NCBI RefSeq assembly: GCF_042684665.1
Contig: NZ_JBHULY010000005.1
Span: 558,001 to 622,000, forward strand
Reading direction: 5' to 3'
DNA length: 64,000 nt
Origin: Jejuia rubra
GTDB lineage: Bacteria; Bacteroidota; Bacteroidia; Flavobacteriales; Flavobacteriaceae
In this document: in pieces, positions 1 to 8,833 of the stretch
Layout: the number at the start of each line of letters is the position of its first letter
How positions within the stretch are numbered: position 1 is the first letter of the stretch
The notes under the pieces: generated by a model
What the model was told of the DNA's origin: nothing
Databases searched by the model: none
What the model saw: only the letters and a program-made list of their open reading frames with translations
Translations under genes and position numbers: made by a program

Positions 1-591
1 TTTCCCATCGGAATTGGAGGAGGACACGATATGGCCTTTGCACATTATAAGGGGTTGAAAGATGCCTTCCCAGATAAGCGCATCGGTATTATTAATTTTG
101 ATGCTCACTTCGATTTACGCCCTGTGGAACATCAGCCCAACTCTGGAACGCCTTTCTATCAAATTCTTCAGCAGTATGATAATGTGGATTATCTCCCTAT
201 TGGTATTCAAAAGCAATCCAATACAAAAGAGTTGTTTGAAATAGCGAAAAAGTTCAATGTCGAATTCATGTTGCACGATGAGCTCTATTCAAAAAAGGGT
301 ATCAAACAACTTTATAAAAAATTACGCAGAATCATGGACAATAATGATTATTTGTATGTCACCATTGATATGGATGGTTTTGCCTCGGCTTATGCACCTG
401 GAGTTAGCGCGCCTTCGCCATTAGGTTTTACGCCGCAATTCGTTTTCGAAACATTAAAGGTTCTTTTAAAAAGCAAAAAGGTAATGTCCTTTGATATTGC
501 AGAGCTTAATCCGCAGTTTGATAGGGATGCACAAACGCCGCTATTGGCTTCAAGATTGGTGGATTTTATGGTTGCAAATCATTTTTCTTAA
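1..591 (+). CDS. hutG: Formimidoylglutamase, 5' truncated by window edge
   Basis: Arginase-superfamily hydrolase, probably the histidine-degradation enzyme that splits N-formimidoyl-glutamate into glutamate and formamide. The frame is open from base 1, so the N-terminus lies outside the window. The visible part starts with the GGGHD motif, followed by NFDAHFDLRP (the DAHxD manganese ligands) and TIDMDGFASAYAPG (the TxDxD metal motif near the substrate). All the metal-binding motifs expected in this part are intact. Assignment to HutG rather than agmatinase or arginase rests on overall resemblance and is less certain than the superfamily. A hairpin with a T run follows at 644-672. Confidence 0.85.
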   Translation, partial: FPIGIGGGHDMAFAHYKGLKDAFPDKRIGIINFDAHFDLRPVEHQPNSGTPFYQILQQYDNVDYLPIGIQKQSNTKELFEIAKKFNVEFMLHDELYSKKGIKQLYKKLRRIMDNNDYLYVTIDMDGFASAYAPGVSAPSPLGFTPQFVFETLKVLLKSKKVMSFDIAELNPQFDRDAQTPLLASRLVDFMVANHFS

Positions 592-643
592 GATTCCAAG
601 ACCAATTGTCTAATTTCTCTATGTAATACTTGTCGATTTTGTC

Positions 644-672
644 AAAAAGCTAATACGGTCATCGCTTTTTTT
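644..672 (+). terminator. Rho-independent terminator after hutG
   Basis: AAAAAGC (644-650) pairs with GCTTTTT (664-670) across a 13-base loop and runs into a T tract. The stem is A/T-rich and modest. It lies 50 bases past the hutG stop and before the ppa promoter. Confidence 0.5.
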
Positions 673-720
673 CGATTTAGATAAAAGCACTCTGAAAAAG
701 CTTGAAAGGTATCACATTTA

Positions 721-751
721 TTGTTAAATGGGCTGTCAATCCATACCTTTG
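721..751 (+). promoter_or_regulatory. Bacteroidota-type promoter of ppa
   Basis: TTG at 721-723, a 20-base spacer and TACCTTTG at 744-751 match the flavobacterial TTG-N17-23-TAnnTTTG consensus. Transcription should start around 755-758. This excludes the in-frame ATG at 728 as the ppa start, because it lies inside the promoter spacer. Confidence 0.75.
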
Positions 752-769
752 CGGCCTAAATCTATGACT

Positions 770-1300
770 ATGGCTAAAAATAAAAATGAATTGACCTTTG
801 ACGTATTGATCGAAATACCGAAAGGCAGCAGAAATAAATACGAATACGATTTTACATTAAATAAAATTAGGTTTGACCGTACATTGTTTTCGTCGATGAT
901 GTATCCCGGAGATTATGGATTCATTCCAGAGACGTTAGCATTAGATCAAGATCCTCTGGACGTTTTGGTGCTTTCTACTGAACCGTCCTATCCGATGGTG
1001 GTTATGGAAGTGAGGCCAATTGGCGTGTTCCACATGACCGATGAGAAAGGGCCAGATGAGAAAATCATCTGTGTTCCGGTGACCGATCCTGTATGGAGCC
1101 ACCGAAGTGACATACACGATTTGAACCCACATAGGCTAAAGGAAATAGAGCATTTTTTCCAAGTATATAAGGACCTTGAGAAGAAAAAGGTAGATACAGG
1201 TGGATGGAGCAATGCTGAGGAAGCTCGTAAAATTTATCATGAGTGCGTAAAGCGTTATGAAGAAAGTGAGCATAAGAAAAAGCGTACTTTTGTAATCTAA
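770..1300 (+). CDS. ppa: Soluble inorganic pyrophosphatase (family I)
   Basis: Cytosolic Mg-dependent enzyme that hydrolyses pyrophosphate released by biosynthetic reactions. About 176 residues, the normal family I length. The EIPKGSRNKYEYD substrate-binding segment is near the N-terminus, and the DQDPLDVLVL signature supplies the metal-binding aspartates. Start chosen at ATG 770 (764 is equally possible) because the upstream ATG at 728 falls inside the promoter. It is followed by its own terminator and then by the membrane pyrophosphatase hppA, so two unrelated enzymes acting on the same substrate are adjacent. Confidence 0.95.
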   Translation: MAKNKNELTFDVLIEIPKGSRNKYEYDFTLNKIRFDRTLFSSMMYPGDYGFIPETLALDQDPLDVLVLSTEPSYPMVVMEVRPIGVFHMTDEKGPDEKIICVPVTDPVWSHRSDIHDLNPHRLKEIEHFFQVYKDLEKKKVDTGGWSNAEEARKIYHECVKRYEESEHKKKRTFVI

Positions 1301-1335
1301 TTGTCAAATTGATAATTTATCGCAAAAAAAATTGA

Positions 1336-1364
1336 ACCATCTTTAATCAAAGGTGGTTTTTTTT
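1336..1364 (+). terminator. Rho-independent terminator after ppa
   Basis: ACCATCTTT (1336-1344) pairs with AAAGGTGGT (1349-1357) with one wobble, a four-base loop and a run of eight T. It separates ppa from hppA. Confidence 0.8.
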
Positions 1365-1380
1365 ATCACATAGATTTTCC

Positions 1381-1388
1381 TATTTTTG
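1381..1388 (+). promoter_or_regulatory. Putative -7 box of hppA
   Basis: TATTTTTG fits TAnnTTTG and lies 46 bases before the hppA start, just past the ppa terminator. No TTG is seen at the expected upstream spacing, so only half of the promoter is supported. Confidence 0.5.
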
Positions 1389-1434
1389 GCGACATTGAAA
1401 AAAATCTATTAACCAAAAACTAACTAATAATCAG

Positions 1435-3804
1435 ATGGATTTATTAATAAAAGGATTACCTGCTTTTGGTGTGTTGGCCTTACTGTTTGTATTTGTAAAA
1501 AGTGCATGGGTAAGTAAACAAGACCAAGGTACGGACAAGATGAAAAGGATAGCGAAGAACATCGCTGATGGTGCCATGTCCTTCCTAAAGGCGGAGTACA
1601 AAATCTTAGCCATTTTTGTAGTTGCCGTGGCTGTGCTGTTATTCTTTAAGGGAAGTAATGAAGAAGGCTCAAATGGTATGGTAGCCGTGTCATTTATTAT
1701 CGGAGCGATATGTTCGGCTTTAGCTGGTTTTATCGGTATGAAAGTAGCGACTAAAGCTAACGTGAGAACCACGAGTGCGGCGAGGAATTCATTAGGTAAA
1801 GCACTAGAAGTTGCATTTGCCGGAGGTGCCGTAATGGGTCTTGGTGTTGTTGGACTTGGAGTTTTAGGTCTTAGTACATTATTTATGATTTATAGTGGAC
1901 AAGGCTGGAGCATAGGAGAAGTACTTAATGTGCTTTCAGGATTTTCCCTTGGTGCATCCTCAATTGCATTGTTTGCTCGCGTAGGTGGCGGTATTTATAC
2001 AAAGGCTGCTGATGTTGGAGCAGATTTGGTTGGAAAAGTAGAAGCTGGAATTCCTGAAGATCATCCACTTAACCCTGCAACTATTGCTGATAATGTAGGA
2101 GATAATGTAGGTGACGTAGCTGGTATGGGCGCAGATTTATTTGAATCATATGTAGGGTCTATAATTGGTACTATGGTTTTAGGTGCTGCGTTTACGCAAA
2201 TACCTGCTTTTGCAAGTGCTTTTGATGGTTTAGGAGCAGTATATTTACCGCTTGTGTTAGCTGCAGTAGGTATTATAATGTCCATTATCGGAACGTTTTT
2301 CGTAAAAGTTAAAGATGGTGGTAACCCTCAAACCGCTTTAAATATTGGTGAATTTGGTTCTGCCGGTTTAATGCTAGTTGCATCTTACTTTATAATTAAC
2401 CAAATGTTGCCAGAAACATGGGTGTTTGGAGGTAACGAGTTTTCTTCATTAGGTGTATTTTGGGCAGTTGTAGCTGGTCTAGTTGCCGGTTTAGCAGTTG
2501 GTAAAGTAACAGAATATTATACAGGAACAGGTACAAAACCTGTAAACTCTATTGTAGAGCAATCTGAAACTGGTGCAGCTACTACAATTATTGCTGGTTT
2601 AGGAGTTGGAATGATGTCTACAATGATTCCAATTCTTTTAATTGCCGCTGCAATTTTGGTATCGCACCATTTTGCTGGTTTGTATGGTATTGCGATTGCT
2701 GCAGTAGGTATGTTGGCAAATACAGGTATTCAACTTGCTGTTGATGCTTACGGACCTATTTCAGATAATGCTGGAGGTATTGCTGAAATGGCAGAGTTGG
2801 ACCCTGAAGTACGTGAGCGTACGGATAAATTGGATGCTGTTGGTAATACAACTGCAGCCATTGGAAAAGGGTTTGCAATTGCTTCTGCAGCGTTAACGGC
2901 ATTAGCTTTATTTGCTGCTTTTATGCAAACTGCAAATATAATTGCTATTGATGTGTCTAAACCAACAGTAATGGCAGGTTTACTTGTTGGCGGTATGTTG
3001 CCATTTGTGTTCTCTGCATTGTCAATGAATGCGGTAGGACGAGCAGCAATGGCTATGATTGAAGAGGTTCGTCGTCAATTTAGGGATATTCCAAAATTGA
3101 AAGCCGCTTTGGAAGTGATGCGTGCCGTAGATTCTGATATGAGTAAAGCTACGGAAGCGCAAAGAAAAACTTTTGATGAAGCCGATGGTGTTGCTGAATA
3201 CGATAAATGTGTGGCAATTTCAACCAAGGCTTCCATTAAGGAAATGGTATTACCAGGTTTATTGGCCATTGCTGTACCGGTAGCCGTTGGTTTTATTGGC
3301 GGTGCGGAAATGTTGGGAGGTTTGTTAGCTGGTGTGACCACATGTGGTGTGCTTATGGCAATTTTCCAATCTAATGCCGGAGGTGCGTGGGATAACGCTA
3401 AAAAAATGATTGAGGAGCAAGGTAGGAAAGGTACTGACGCGCACAAAGCAGCCGTTGTTGGGGATACCGTTGGCGATCCATTTAAAGATACTTCAGGACC
3501 TTCTTTAAATATTCTCTTGAAATTGATGTCTGTTGTGGCATTGGTAATTGCACCAAGTATTGCGCTATCCGCTGATGCAGTGACGGCTTATGTTTCTGAA
3601 GACAATCAAATTGAGCAATTAGAAATCCAAAAGGAAATGAAAGTAGAATTGACCGAAACTAATGAAGAAGGTATCGTAAAAGCTGTAGTGACTACCACAA
3701 CTGTTGAAAATGGTGAAACGTCCACCACTTATGAAACGATTACCGGAAAGAAAGCTGAGGTTGAAGCCAAAGTTAAAGCACTAAAAATCAAAGATGCTTC
3801 CTAA
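1435..3804 (+). CDS. hppA: Membrane-bound cation-pumping pyrophosphatase
   Basis: Integral membrane pyrophosphatase that couples pyrophosphate hydrolysis to export of H+ and/or Na+. It is 789 residues with many hydrophobic helices. Signature motifs are present: DNVGDNVGDVAGMGADLFES in the catalytic region, DAYGPISDNAGGIAEM, and GDTVGDPFKDTSGPSLN near the C-terminal helices. The segment GNTTAAIGKG carries Ala where K+-independent enzymes carry Lys, which is the known signature of the K+-dependent subfamily; many of that subfamily's Bacteroidota members pump Na+. After the last helix there is an unusual tail of about 75 residues, acidic and Thr/Glu-rich. Pump specificity is inferred from the signature only. 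Confidence 0.95.
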   Translation: MDLLIKGLPAFGVLALLFVFVKSAWVSKQDQGTDKMKRIAKNIADGAMSFLKAEYKILAIFVVAVAVLLFFKGSNEEGSNGMVAVSFIIGAICSALAGFIGMKVATKANVRTTSAARNSLGKALEVAFAGGAVMGLGVVGLGVLGLSTLFMIYSGQGWSIGEVLNVLSGFSLGASSIALFARVGGGIYTKAADVGADLVGKVEAGIPEDHPLNPATIADNVGDNVGDVAGMGADLFESYVGSIIGTMVLGAAFTQIPAFASAFDGLGAVYLPLVLAAVGIIMSIIGTFFVKVKDGGNPQTALNIGEFGSAGLMLVASYFIINQMLPETWVFGGNEFSSLGVFWAVVAGLVAGLAVGKVTEYYTGTGTKPVNSIVEQSETGAATTIIAGLGVGMMSTMIPILLIAAAILVSHHFAGLYGIAIAAVGMLANTGIQLAVDAYGPISDNAGGIAEMAELDPEVRERTDKLDAVGNTTAAIGKGFAIASAALTALALFAAFMQTANIIAIDVSKPTVMAGLLVGGMLPFVFSALSMNAVGRAAMAMIEEVRRQFRDIPKLKAALEVMRAVDSDMSKATEAQRKTFDEADGVAEYDKCVAISTKASIKEMVLPGLLAIAVPVAVGFIGGAEMLGGLLAGVTTCGVLMAIFQSNAGGAWDNAKKMIEEQGRKGTDAHKAAVVGDTVGDPFKDTSGPSLNILLKLMSVVALVIAPSIALSADAVTAYVSEDNQIEQLEIQKEMKVELTETNEEGIVKAVVTTTTVENGETSTTYETITGKKAEVEAKVKALKIKDAS

Positions 3805-3846
3805 ATAGGAAACTAACTAAACTAAACAACTATTTTTTGATTTTTG

Positions 3847-3871
3847 AAGCCACGTTTTGCGTGGCTTTTTT
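3847..3871 (+). terminator. Rho-independent terminator after hppA
   Basis: AAGCCACG (3847-3854) pairs perfectly with CGTGGCTT (3860-3867) across a TTTTG loop and runs into a T tract. It lies between convergent hppA and dsbD. Confidence 0.9.
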
Positions 3872-3924
3872 ATTTCTGGAAGTGCAAGTCAAGTGTATTT
3901 CGAATTAACATTTAGCGATTAAGC

Positions 3925-5976
3925 TTAGTTCGATGTAAAGAATTTTGGAGTTGTCTCGCTCAATTTATGATGTACTTCTAAACCACATTCCAAAAATGAG
4001 GCGTATTCCTGTTCATTAGGCGTATAGGCCACTGGAACATTCAAAATGGTTTTAGCGTCCGGGCTAAGCAATACATAGTAGGGTTGGGAGTTCTTTTGAA
4101 AGAACTGAGTTTGATAATGTGCCCATTTGTGCCCATAGTTTTTAAGTTGCCGGGTCCCGCCGTCCAGACGCTCCACAAAAATTTGCTCGCTTTCCGGAAG
4201 TTCTTTTTTGTCATCCACATACAGAGAAATTAATACAAAATCATTCCGCAGAAAACCGTCAATTGTTTTGTCGGGCCAAACATGCTCTTCCATTTTTCTG
4301 CAATTCACGCAGGCCAAACCTGTAAAGTCAATCATAACAGGTTTGTTCTCCTTTTTGGCATAAGCCAGGCCTTCCTTTAAATCCTTAAAGCAGTCTAAAT
4401 TGTTGGGGCAGTCGTTTGGATACAAGAAACTATAGCCAACCGGGGGTGCCAATCCGCTTAATAAGGTCAACGGAGTAAACGTATTGGTGTATTTGTTTAC
4501 CCTAAAACCAGAAGCCAGATAAATGACAAAAGAAGCCACCATCACGCCTGTAGCTATTCGAAAAAAAGATAATTTTTTAACCGGTGAATCGTGTGGGAAT
4601 TTGATTTTTCCAAAGAGATATAAGGCCAATCCTCCAAATACAATAATCCAAATGATTAGGAAAGGTTCAATTTTAAGCAGGTTCCAATGCGCCACCAAAT
4701 CGGCATTGGAAAGGAATTTGAAAGCCAAAGCCAGTTCTAAAAAACCCAAAACAACTTTTGTTGAATTTAACCACCCTCCGGATTTTGGCAAGGCATTAAG
4801 CATGTTAGGAAACATAGCAAATAACGCAAAAGGCAAACCTAGGGATACCCCAAAACCGGCCATTCCAGAGGTCAATTGCCATGCCCCTCCATCAGAGGTC
4901 AACGAGCCTGCCAGCAATGAGCCTAATATTGGCCCAGTACATGAAAAGGACACAATGGCCAAAGTCAATGCCATAAAAAACACACCTACCAAACCGCCTG
5001 TGCTTTCACCTTGTGTGGTTCTCGTGGTCCAACTTGATGGCAGTGTCAATTCGTAATAACCGAAGAACGAAAAGGCAAAGAACACAAAAATCAAAAAGAA
5101 AATAATATTGAGCCACACGTTGGTGGACACCTCATTTAAAATATCGGGATTGACGGAATCCAGTAAATGAAACGGTATACTTAAAAGCACATACACCAAA
5201 AAAATAAAAAAGCCGTAAAGCAAAGCTTTTGAAATACCAGCACCCTGATTAGAAGTGCCTTTTTTTGTGAAAAAACTAACGGTCAAAGGAATCATGGGGA
5301 ATACACAGGGAGTCAGTAATGCCAGAAGCCCTCCCAAAAACCCCAATCCAAAAATCCGCCATAGTGAATTGGAACTGGAATCTACTTCCAATGCTGTTGC
5401 GCTAGTCTCATTTTCACATTTGAAATCCGCTTTTTGAACATCAGTAGGCGACATCCCGTACAGTAGTTCATTGGCTTTGTCATTATCTATTTTGGGGACA
5501 ATGCCGGAGGTATTATTTGTTTGTGCGTTGCCACTTAAATTGAAAATTAGTTCAACATCTGTAGGGGGCGTGCACTTTTCATCATCACAGGCCATAAACA
5601 AAACGGAACCTTCAATGATTTCAACATCTTTTAGGAGTTTAACCTTTTGCTTAAAAATGGCCGTTTTTTCGAAGTATTTGATGGTCATTTCAAACACCGA
5701 GTCAAAGACGGTAACGCCTTCCTCCTCTATTGTTTTTCCAATTAAATCGAAATCTTCACCAGATTTTATATAGGTGAACTCCGTTGGAACAGGACCAAAT
5801 TCTGGAATGTCCTGAGCGTACAAATGCGACTTTTCCTCAATCGTTGCAATCGAAATTAAGTTGTATTCCGAATCCGAAATTTTCTCGAACTCAGTGCTCC
5901 ATTTTACGGGGTTGTACAACTGGGAAAACCCCAAACTGGAACATAAAAGTAAAAATACAAATAGGAATTGTTTCAT
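3925..5976 (-). CDS. dsbD: DsbD-type thiol:disulfide interchange protein
   Basis: Inner-membrane protein that carries electrons from cytosolic thioredoxin to periplasmic thiol proteins. It is 683 residues with the complete three-domain layout. A signal peptide (1-18, ending SLGFSQ) precedes a DsbC/DsbD-alpha-like periplasmic domain (about 20-150). The CcdA-like membrane domain (about 205-470) has its two cysteines in LTPCVFPMIP and FSCTGPILG. A C-terminal thioredoxin-like domain has the active site CVNC near residue 555. All four central cysteines are kept. It is encoded alone, convergent to hppA, and its partners are not in the window. Confidence 0.92.
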   Translation of the reverse strand: MKQFLFVFLLLCSSLGFSQLYNPVKWSTEFEKISDSEYNLISIATIEEKSHLYAQDIPEFGPVPTEFTYIKSGEDFDLIGKTIEEEGVTVFDSVFEMTIKYFEKTAIFKQKVKLLKDVEIIEGSVLFMACDDEKCTPPTDVELIFNLSGNAQTNNTSGIVPKIDNDKANELLYGMSPTDVQKADFKCENETSATALEVDSSSNSLWRIFGLGFLGGLLALLTPCVFPMIPLTVSFFTKKGTSNQGAGISKALLYGFFIFLVYVLLSIPFHLLDSVNPDILNEVSTNVWLNIIFFLIFVFFAFSFFGYYELTLPSSWTTRTTQGESTGGLVGVFFMALTLAIVSFSCTGPILGSLLAGSLTSDGGAWQLTSGMAGFGVSLGLPFALFAMFPNMLNALPKSGGWLNSTKVVLGFLELALAFKFLSNADLVAHWNLLKIEPFLIIWIIVFGGLALYLFGKIKFPHDSPVKKLSFFRIATGVMVASFVIYLASGFRVNKYTNTFTPLTLLSGLAPPVGYSFLYPNDCPNNLDCFKDLKEGLAYAKKENKPVMIDFTGLACVNCRKMEEHVWPDKTIDGFLRNDFVLISLYVDDKKELPESEQIFVERLDGGTRQLKNYGHKWAHYQTQFFQKNSQPYYVLLSPDAKTILNVPVAYTPNEQEYASFLECGLEVHHKLSETTPKFFTSN

Positions 5977-6112
5977 CTTGAGCTTAAATCTGTATGGGTA
6001 GATTAGGCGATTTATCTAGTATATCATTACAAAATAACAGTAATAAATCTACTTAGACGAAAGATGGCGGAATATTTAATAGTTTTTTAACTGCAAAATC
6101 GAGAAGGTCGTC

Positions 6113-6727
6113 TTAAAACAACCCGTTAATCTCAGCATCAATGGTATTGATAACGTGCCCTAAATCTTCTGGATTGTCCACAAAATTGAGTTTGTCCACA
6201 TCCATAATTAGTAATTTTCCTTTGTCATAACCATGAATCCACGCCTCGTAGCGTTCGTTCAATCTGCTGAGGTAGTCTATACTGATAGAATTTTCATAAT
6301 CGCGCCCACGGTTATGGATTTGGGCTACCAGATTTGGTATGGAACTTCTCAAATAAATCAATACATCAGGCCCTTGCACCAGGGATTCCATCAAATCAAA
6401 TAGCGTCCTGTAGTTTTCATAATCCCTGTTGGTCATTAATCCCATGGCATGCAGGTTGGGCGCAAAAATATGGGCGTCTTCGTAAATGGTTCTATCTTGG
6501 ATAATATTCTTCCCGCTTTCACGAATTTGCAGTACCTGACGGAATCGGCTGTTCAAAAAGTACACCTGAAGATTGAAACTCCAACGTTCCATCTGGTTAT
6601 AAAAATCATCCAGATACGGATTGTCCACTACGTCTTCCAATTGGGCTTCCCATCTGTAATGTTTTGCTAGGAGTTTTGTTAGGGTAGTTTTTCCAGCGCC
6701 AATGTTTCCGGCAACAGCAATATGCAT
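6113..6727 (-). CDS. Deoxynucleoside kinase family protein
   Basis: Probable salvage kinase that phosphorylates a deoxynucleoside in the cytosol. It is 204 residues, typical of the dCK/dGK/TK2 family. A P-loop GNIGAGKTT lies at residues 7-15, an aromatic segment follows for base binding, DRTIYEDAHIF corresponds to the DRS-type catalytic motif near residue 80, and an arginine-rich lid segment (HNRGRDYE) lies near 140. Which nucleoside it uses cannot be read from the sequence. It starts three bases after the end of the upstream exported protein (6731-7516), so the two are probably co-transcribed. Confidence 0.88.
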   Translation of the reverse strand: MHIAVAGNIGAGKTTLTKLLAKHYRWEAQLEDVVDNPYLDDFYNQMERWSFNLQVYFLNSRFRQVLQIRESGKNIIQDRTIYEDAHIFAPNLHAMGLMTNRDYENYRTLFDLMESLVQGPDVLIYLRSSIPNLVAQIHNRGRDYENSISIDYLSRLNERYEAWIHGYDKGKLLIMDVDKLNFVDNPEDLGHVINTIDAEINGLF

Positions 6728-6730
6728 AAT

Positions 6731-7516
6731 TTAATTCATTTTTATTTGGAATTCTTGGAGAGATTCAAAGTTGTAAATATACAAGGTTTCATTGGTTACA
6801 AAAAACTGAGGTATCAAAATATTATCAGTTTCTAAGGGAATCGATTCCTTGGCATCTTTGGCCAAATAGGAAAGTGTATTTTCCTTTTTTAGATAGACAA
6901 CTTCGTTATTCTCTGCAATTTCGGTGTAGCCGTCATTTTTGATTTTTTTTACCAAACTCCCAAAATAGTTATAGACCCAAAGCGCCTCCTCAGTCAATAA
7001 ATAGGCATAATTATAATTGCTCTTCAAATCTAAAATCGGGCTGTCAATAGGTTTCAAAGTTTGGGCTTTGGTGATTCCGGTTTTATAATCGAAAACTTCT
7101 AATAATTGAGTGTCTTGATTGAAAATCCAAATCGTATTGTCGTAACCTGTGGAAACGTGGGAGATATTTCTGTAGCTTCTTAGGGTATTAAAATCCACCT
7201 TGAAAATTTCGGCTAAGCGATTATCCAAAATGATGACGGTATTGAAGTCCTGATAAAATAAATTGATTTTCAATGGGTTGAAGCTGTTAGCAGTGGTCAA
7301 CTTCCCCAATTGTAAATTATTGTAACTAATCGTGGTGTCCCTATTTTTTTTGTAGATAGTGTTAATTTTGGTGTAAAAAATGGTACCAAAATTATCAATA
7401 CCGACGATACGGTCCGCTTTCATTGCTGATGTTTTCGTCTGCAAGAGTTCAACAGGGTTTTGCGAAAAAACACTGCAATAAAAGAGTATAAAAACAAGAA
7501 AAATGGTCTGCTTCAT
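6731..7516 (-). CDS. Exported protein of unknown function, possibly beta-propeller-like
   Basis: Family not recognised. It is 261 residues with a clear signal peptide (MKQTIFLVFILFYCSVFSQ). The rest is a series of short strand-rich segments with repeated patterns such as NNLQLGKLTT, GYDNTIWIFNQDTQLLEVFDY and NNEVVYLKKENTLSYL, which resembles part of a WD/PQQ-like propeller. It is upstream of, and closely spaced to, the deoxynucleoside kinase gene; a functional link is not evident. Confidence 0.75.
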   Translation of the reverse strand: MKQTIFLVFILFYCSVFSQNPVELLQTKTSAMKADRIVGIDNFGTIFYTKINTIYKKNRDTTISYNNLQLGKLTTANSFNPLKINLFYQDFNTVIILDNRLAEIFKVDFNTLRSYRNISHVSTGYDNTIWIFNQDTQLLEVFDYKTGITKAQTLKPIDSPILDLKSNYNYAYLLTEEALWVYNYFGSLVKKIKNDGYTEIAENNEVVYLKKENTLSYLAKDAKESIPLETDNILIPQFFVTNETLYIYNFESLQEFQIKMN

Positions 7517-7640
7517 TTCAGATTGAAAAGTACAAAAATTGAACCATTATTGAACGTATCTTGTTGTGATAAACGTTTCATAATGCTTTCAATTGTTAAG
7601 AATTTAGATTTAAGCAAAAAATTAATGTTCAACAATTTAG

Positions 7641-7648
7641 TATATTTG
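7641..7648 (+). promoter_or_regulatory. Putative -7 box of the first GLPGLI gene
   Basis: TATATTTG matches TAnnTTTG exactly and lies 19 bases before the start codon. No TTG is present at the usual spacing upstream. Confidence 0.5.
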
Positions 7649-7667
7649 TTAAACAAAATTTTAAAAT

Positions 7668-8528
7668 ATGAAAACCACCGTCATAAAAACCACTATCCTC
7701 GCCCTTCTGTTTTGTCTATCTTCCCTAAATTTTGCCCAAGAATTTCAGGGCAGGGCAGAATATGTGTATAAGGCACAAATGAATTTGGGTCGATGGGGGG
7801 CAAAAATGAGCGAGGCTCAAAAAAAGCAGGTGGCCACTCGGTTGAAAAACCGGCTGGAGAAGACTTATATTTTGGATTTCAATAAAGAAGCTTCTGTGTA
7901 CAACGAATATGAAAAGTTGGATGCCTTCTCTGGGGCGACAGACTCATGGGGCAAAAATTTTATGCCAGGGGAACAGTATAAAAATGTAAAGACTAACACC
8001 TTCGTGCAAGATCAGGAGTTTTATGGAAAACGTTTTTTGATACAGGATAAGCTACTCGAAATCAACTGGAAAATGGGTGCTGAAACCAAACAAATTGGTA
8101 ACTACAATTGTTTTAGGGCAACGGCATCGATACCTTCTGCGGAATTAGCATTTTGGGAATTTTCATGGGGCAGGTTGCGTCAGGAAACACAGGGGAATAC
8201 AGAGGAGACCGCTGAAGCAAGTTCGGACGAAAAGGAAGAACCGGAAGAAATTCCCATGACCGAGGTGGAGGCGTGGTACACTCCGCAAATCCCAATTAGC
8301 CAAGGGCCGTCTGAGTTTTGGGGGCTTCCTGGATTAATTTTGGAACTCAATATCGGCACCACTACCATTCTGTGCTCTAAAATCGTAATTAATCCCCAAG
8401 AGAAAATAAAAATTGAGGCACCAAAAAAGGGACAGGAAGCTACCAAAAAGGAATATAAAGACATCATTTTCCAAAAGATGAAGGAATTCAGGGATAACAG
8501 AGGGGGAAGACGTTACAATAGGTCCTAG
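7668..8528 (+). CDS. GLPGLI family exported protein (copy 1)
   Basis: Member of the Bacteroidota-specific GLPGLI family, named for the motif read here as FWGLPGLILEL near residue 220. It is 286 residues with a signal peptide ending LNFAQ. An acidic stretch (SSDEKEEPEEIP) lies before the motif, and the C-terminus is basic and Gly/Arg-rich (NRGGRRYNRS). The family's biochemical role is not established to my knowledge; members often lie next to TonB-type outer-membrane receptors, as here. The second copy at 8834 is its paralogue, separated by a palindromic repeat element. Confidence 0.9.
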   Translation: MKTTVIKTTILALLFCLSSLNFAQEFQGRAEYVYKAQMNLGRWGAKMSEAQKKQVATRLKNRLEKTYILDFNKEASVYNEYEKLDAFSGATDSWGKNFMPGEQYKNVKTNTFVQDQEFYGKRFLIQDKLLEINWKMGAETKQIGNYNCFRATASIPSAELAFWEFSWGRLRQETQGNTEETAEASSDEKEEPEEIPMTEVEAWYTPQIPISQGPSEFWGLPGLILELNIGTTTILCSKIVINPQEKIKIEAPKKGQEATKKEYKDIIFQKMKEFRDNRGGRRYNRS

Positions 8529-8573
8529 TCGTTTTTTAATCCCATTTTTATCTTCTTTAAAATCAGATGAATA

Positions 8574-8693
8574 TGTCAGTTCGAGTGATTTTGAGGTACG
8601 AAAAATTGTATCGAGAACTATTTGTAAAAGTAAAATCCTTATGCTCGATACAAATTTCACTCATTTCAATTGTGAAATTCACTCGAAATGACA
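8574..8693. repeat. 120-bp palindromic MITE-like element
   Basis: The ends TGTCAGTTCGAGTGA (8574-8588) and TCACTCGAAATGACA (8679-8693) are inverted repeats matching 14 of 15. Inside are a perfect 10-bp inverted pair, TTGTATCGAG (8606-8615) with CTCGATACAA (8644-8653), and another, AATTTCAC (8653-8660) with GTGAAATT (8672-8679). The RNA or cruciform form would have a stem with two inner hairpins. It has no coding capacity. The intergenic gap 8529-8833 otherwise holds only the candidate -7 box at 8737. Confidence 0.75.
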
Positions 8694-8736
8694 GAGATTT
8701 TCAAAATGGACAACGATTTTTTTAACATTTATTTAA

Positions 8737-8744
8737 TAGTTTTG
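8737..8744 (+). promoter_or_regulatory. Putative -7 box of the second GLPGLI gene
   Basis: TAGTTTTG fits TAnnTTTG and lies 90 bases before the start codon, directly after the palindromic element. No clear upstream TTG is seen. Confidence 0.4.
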
Positions 8745-8833
8745 GTTTAAACCAAGGGCTTTCATTGATGTCAAATGAATGTTCAAAACGGTTGTTTGGG
8801 CAAATACTAACCACATCCAATTAAAACTTCATT

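Noticed and set aside
728..769. N-terminal extension of the pyrophosphatase from ATG 728
   Set aside because: The ATG lies inside the promoter spacer, and the added residues do not resemble the family N-terminus.
4523..5056. 177-codon open frame on the plus strand within dsbD
   Set aside because: It is antisense to a clear DsbD membrane domain and has no family resemblance or coding-like composition.
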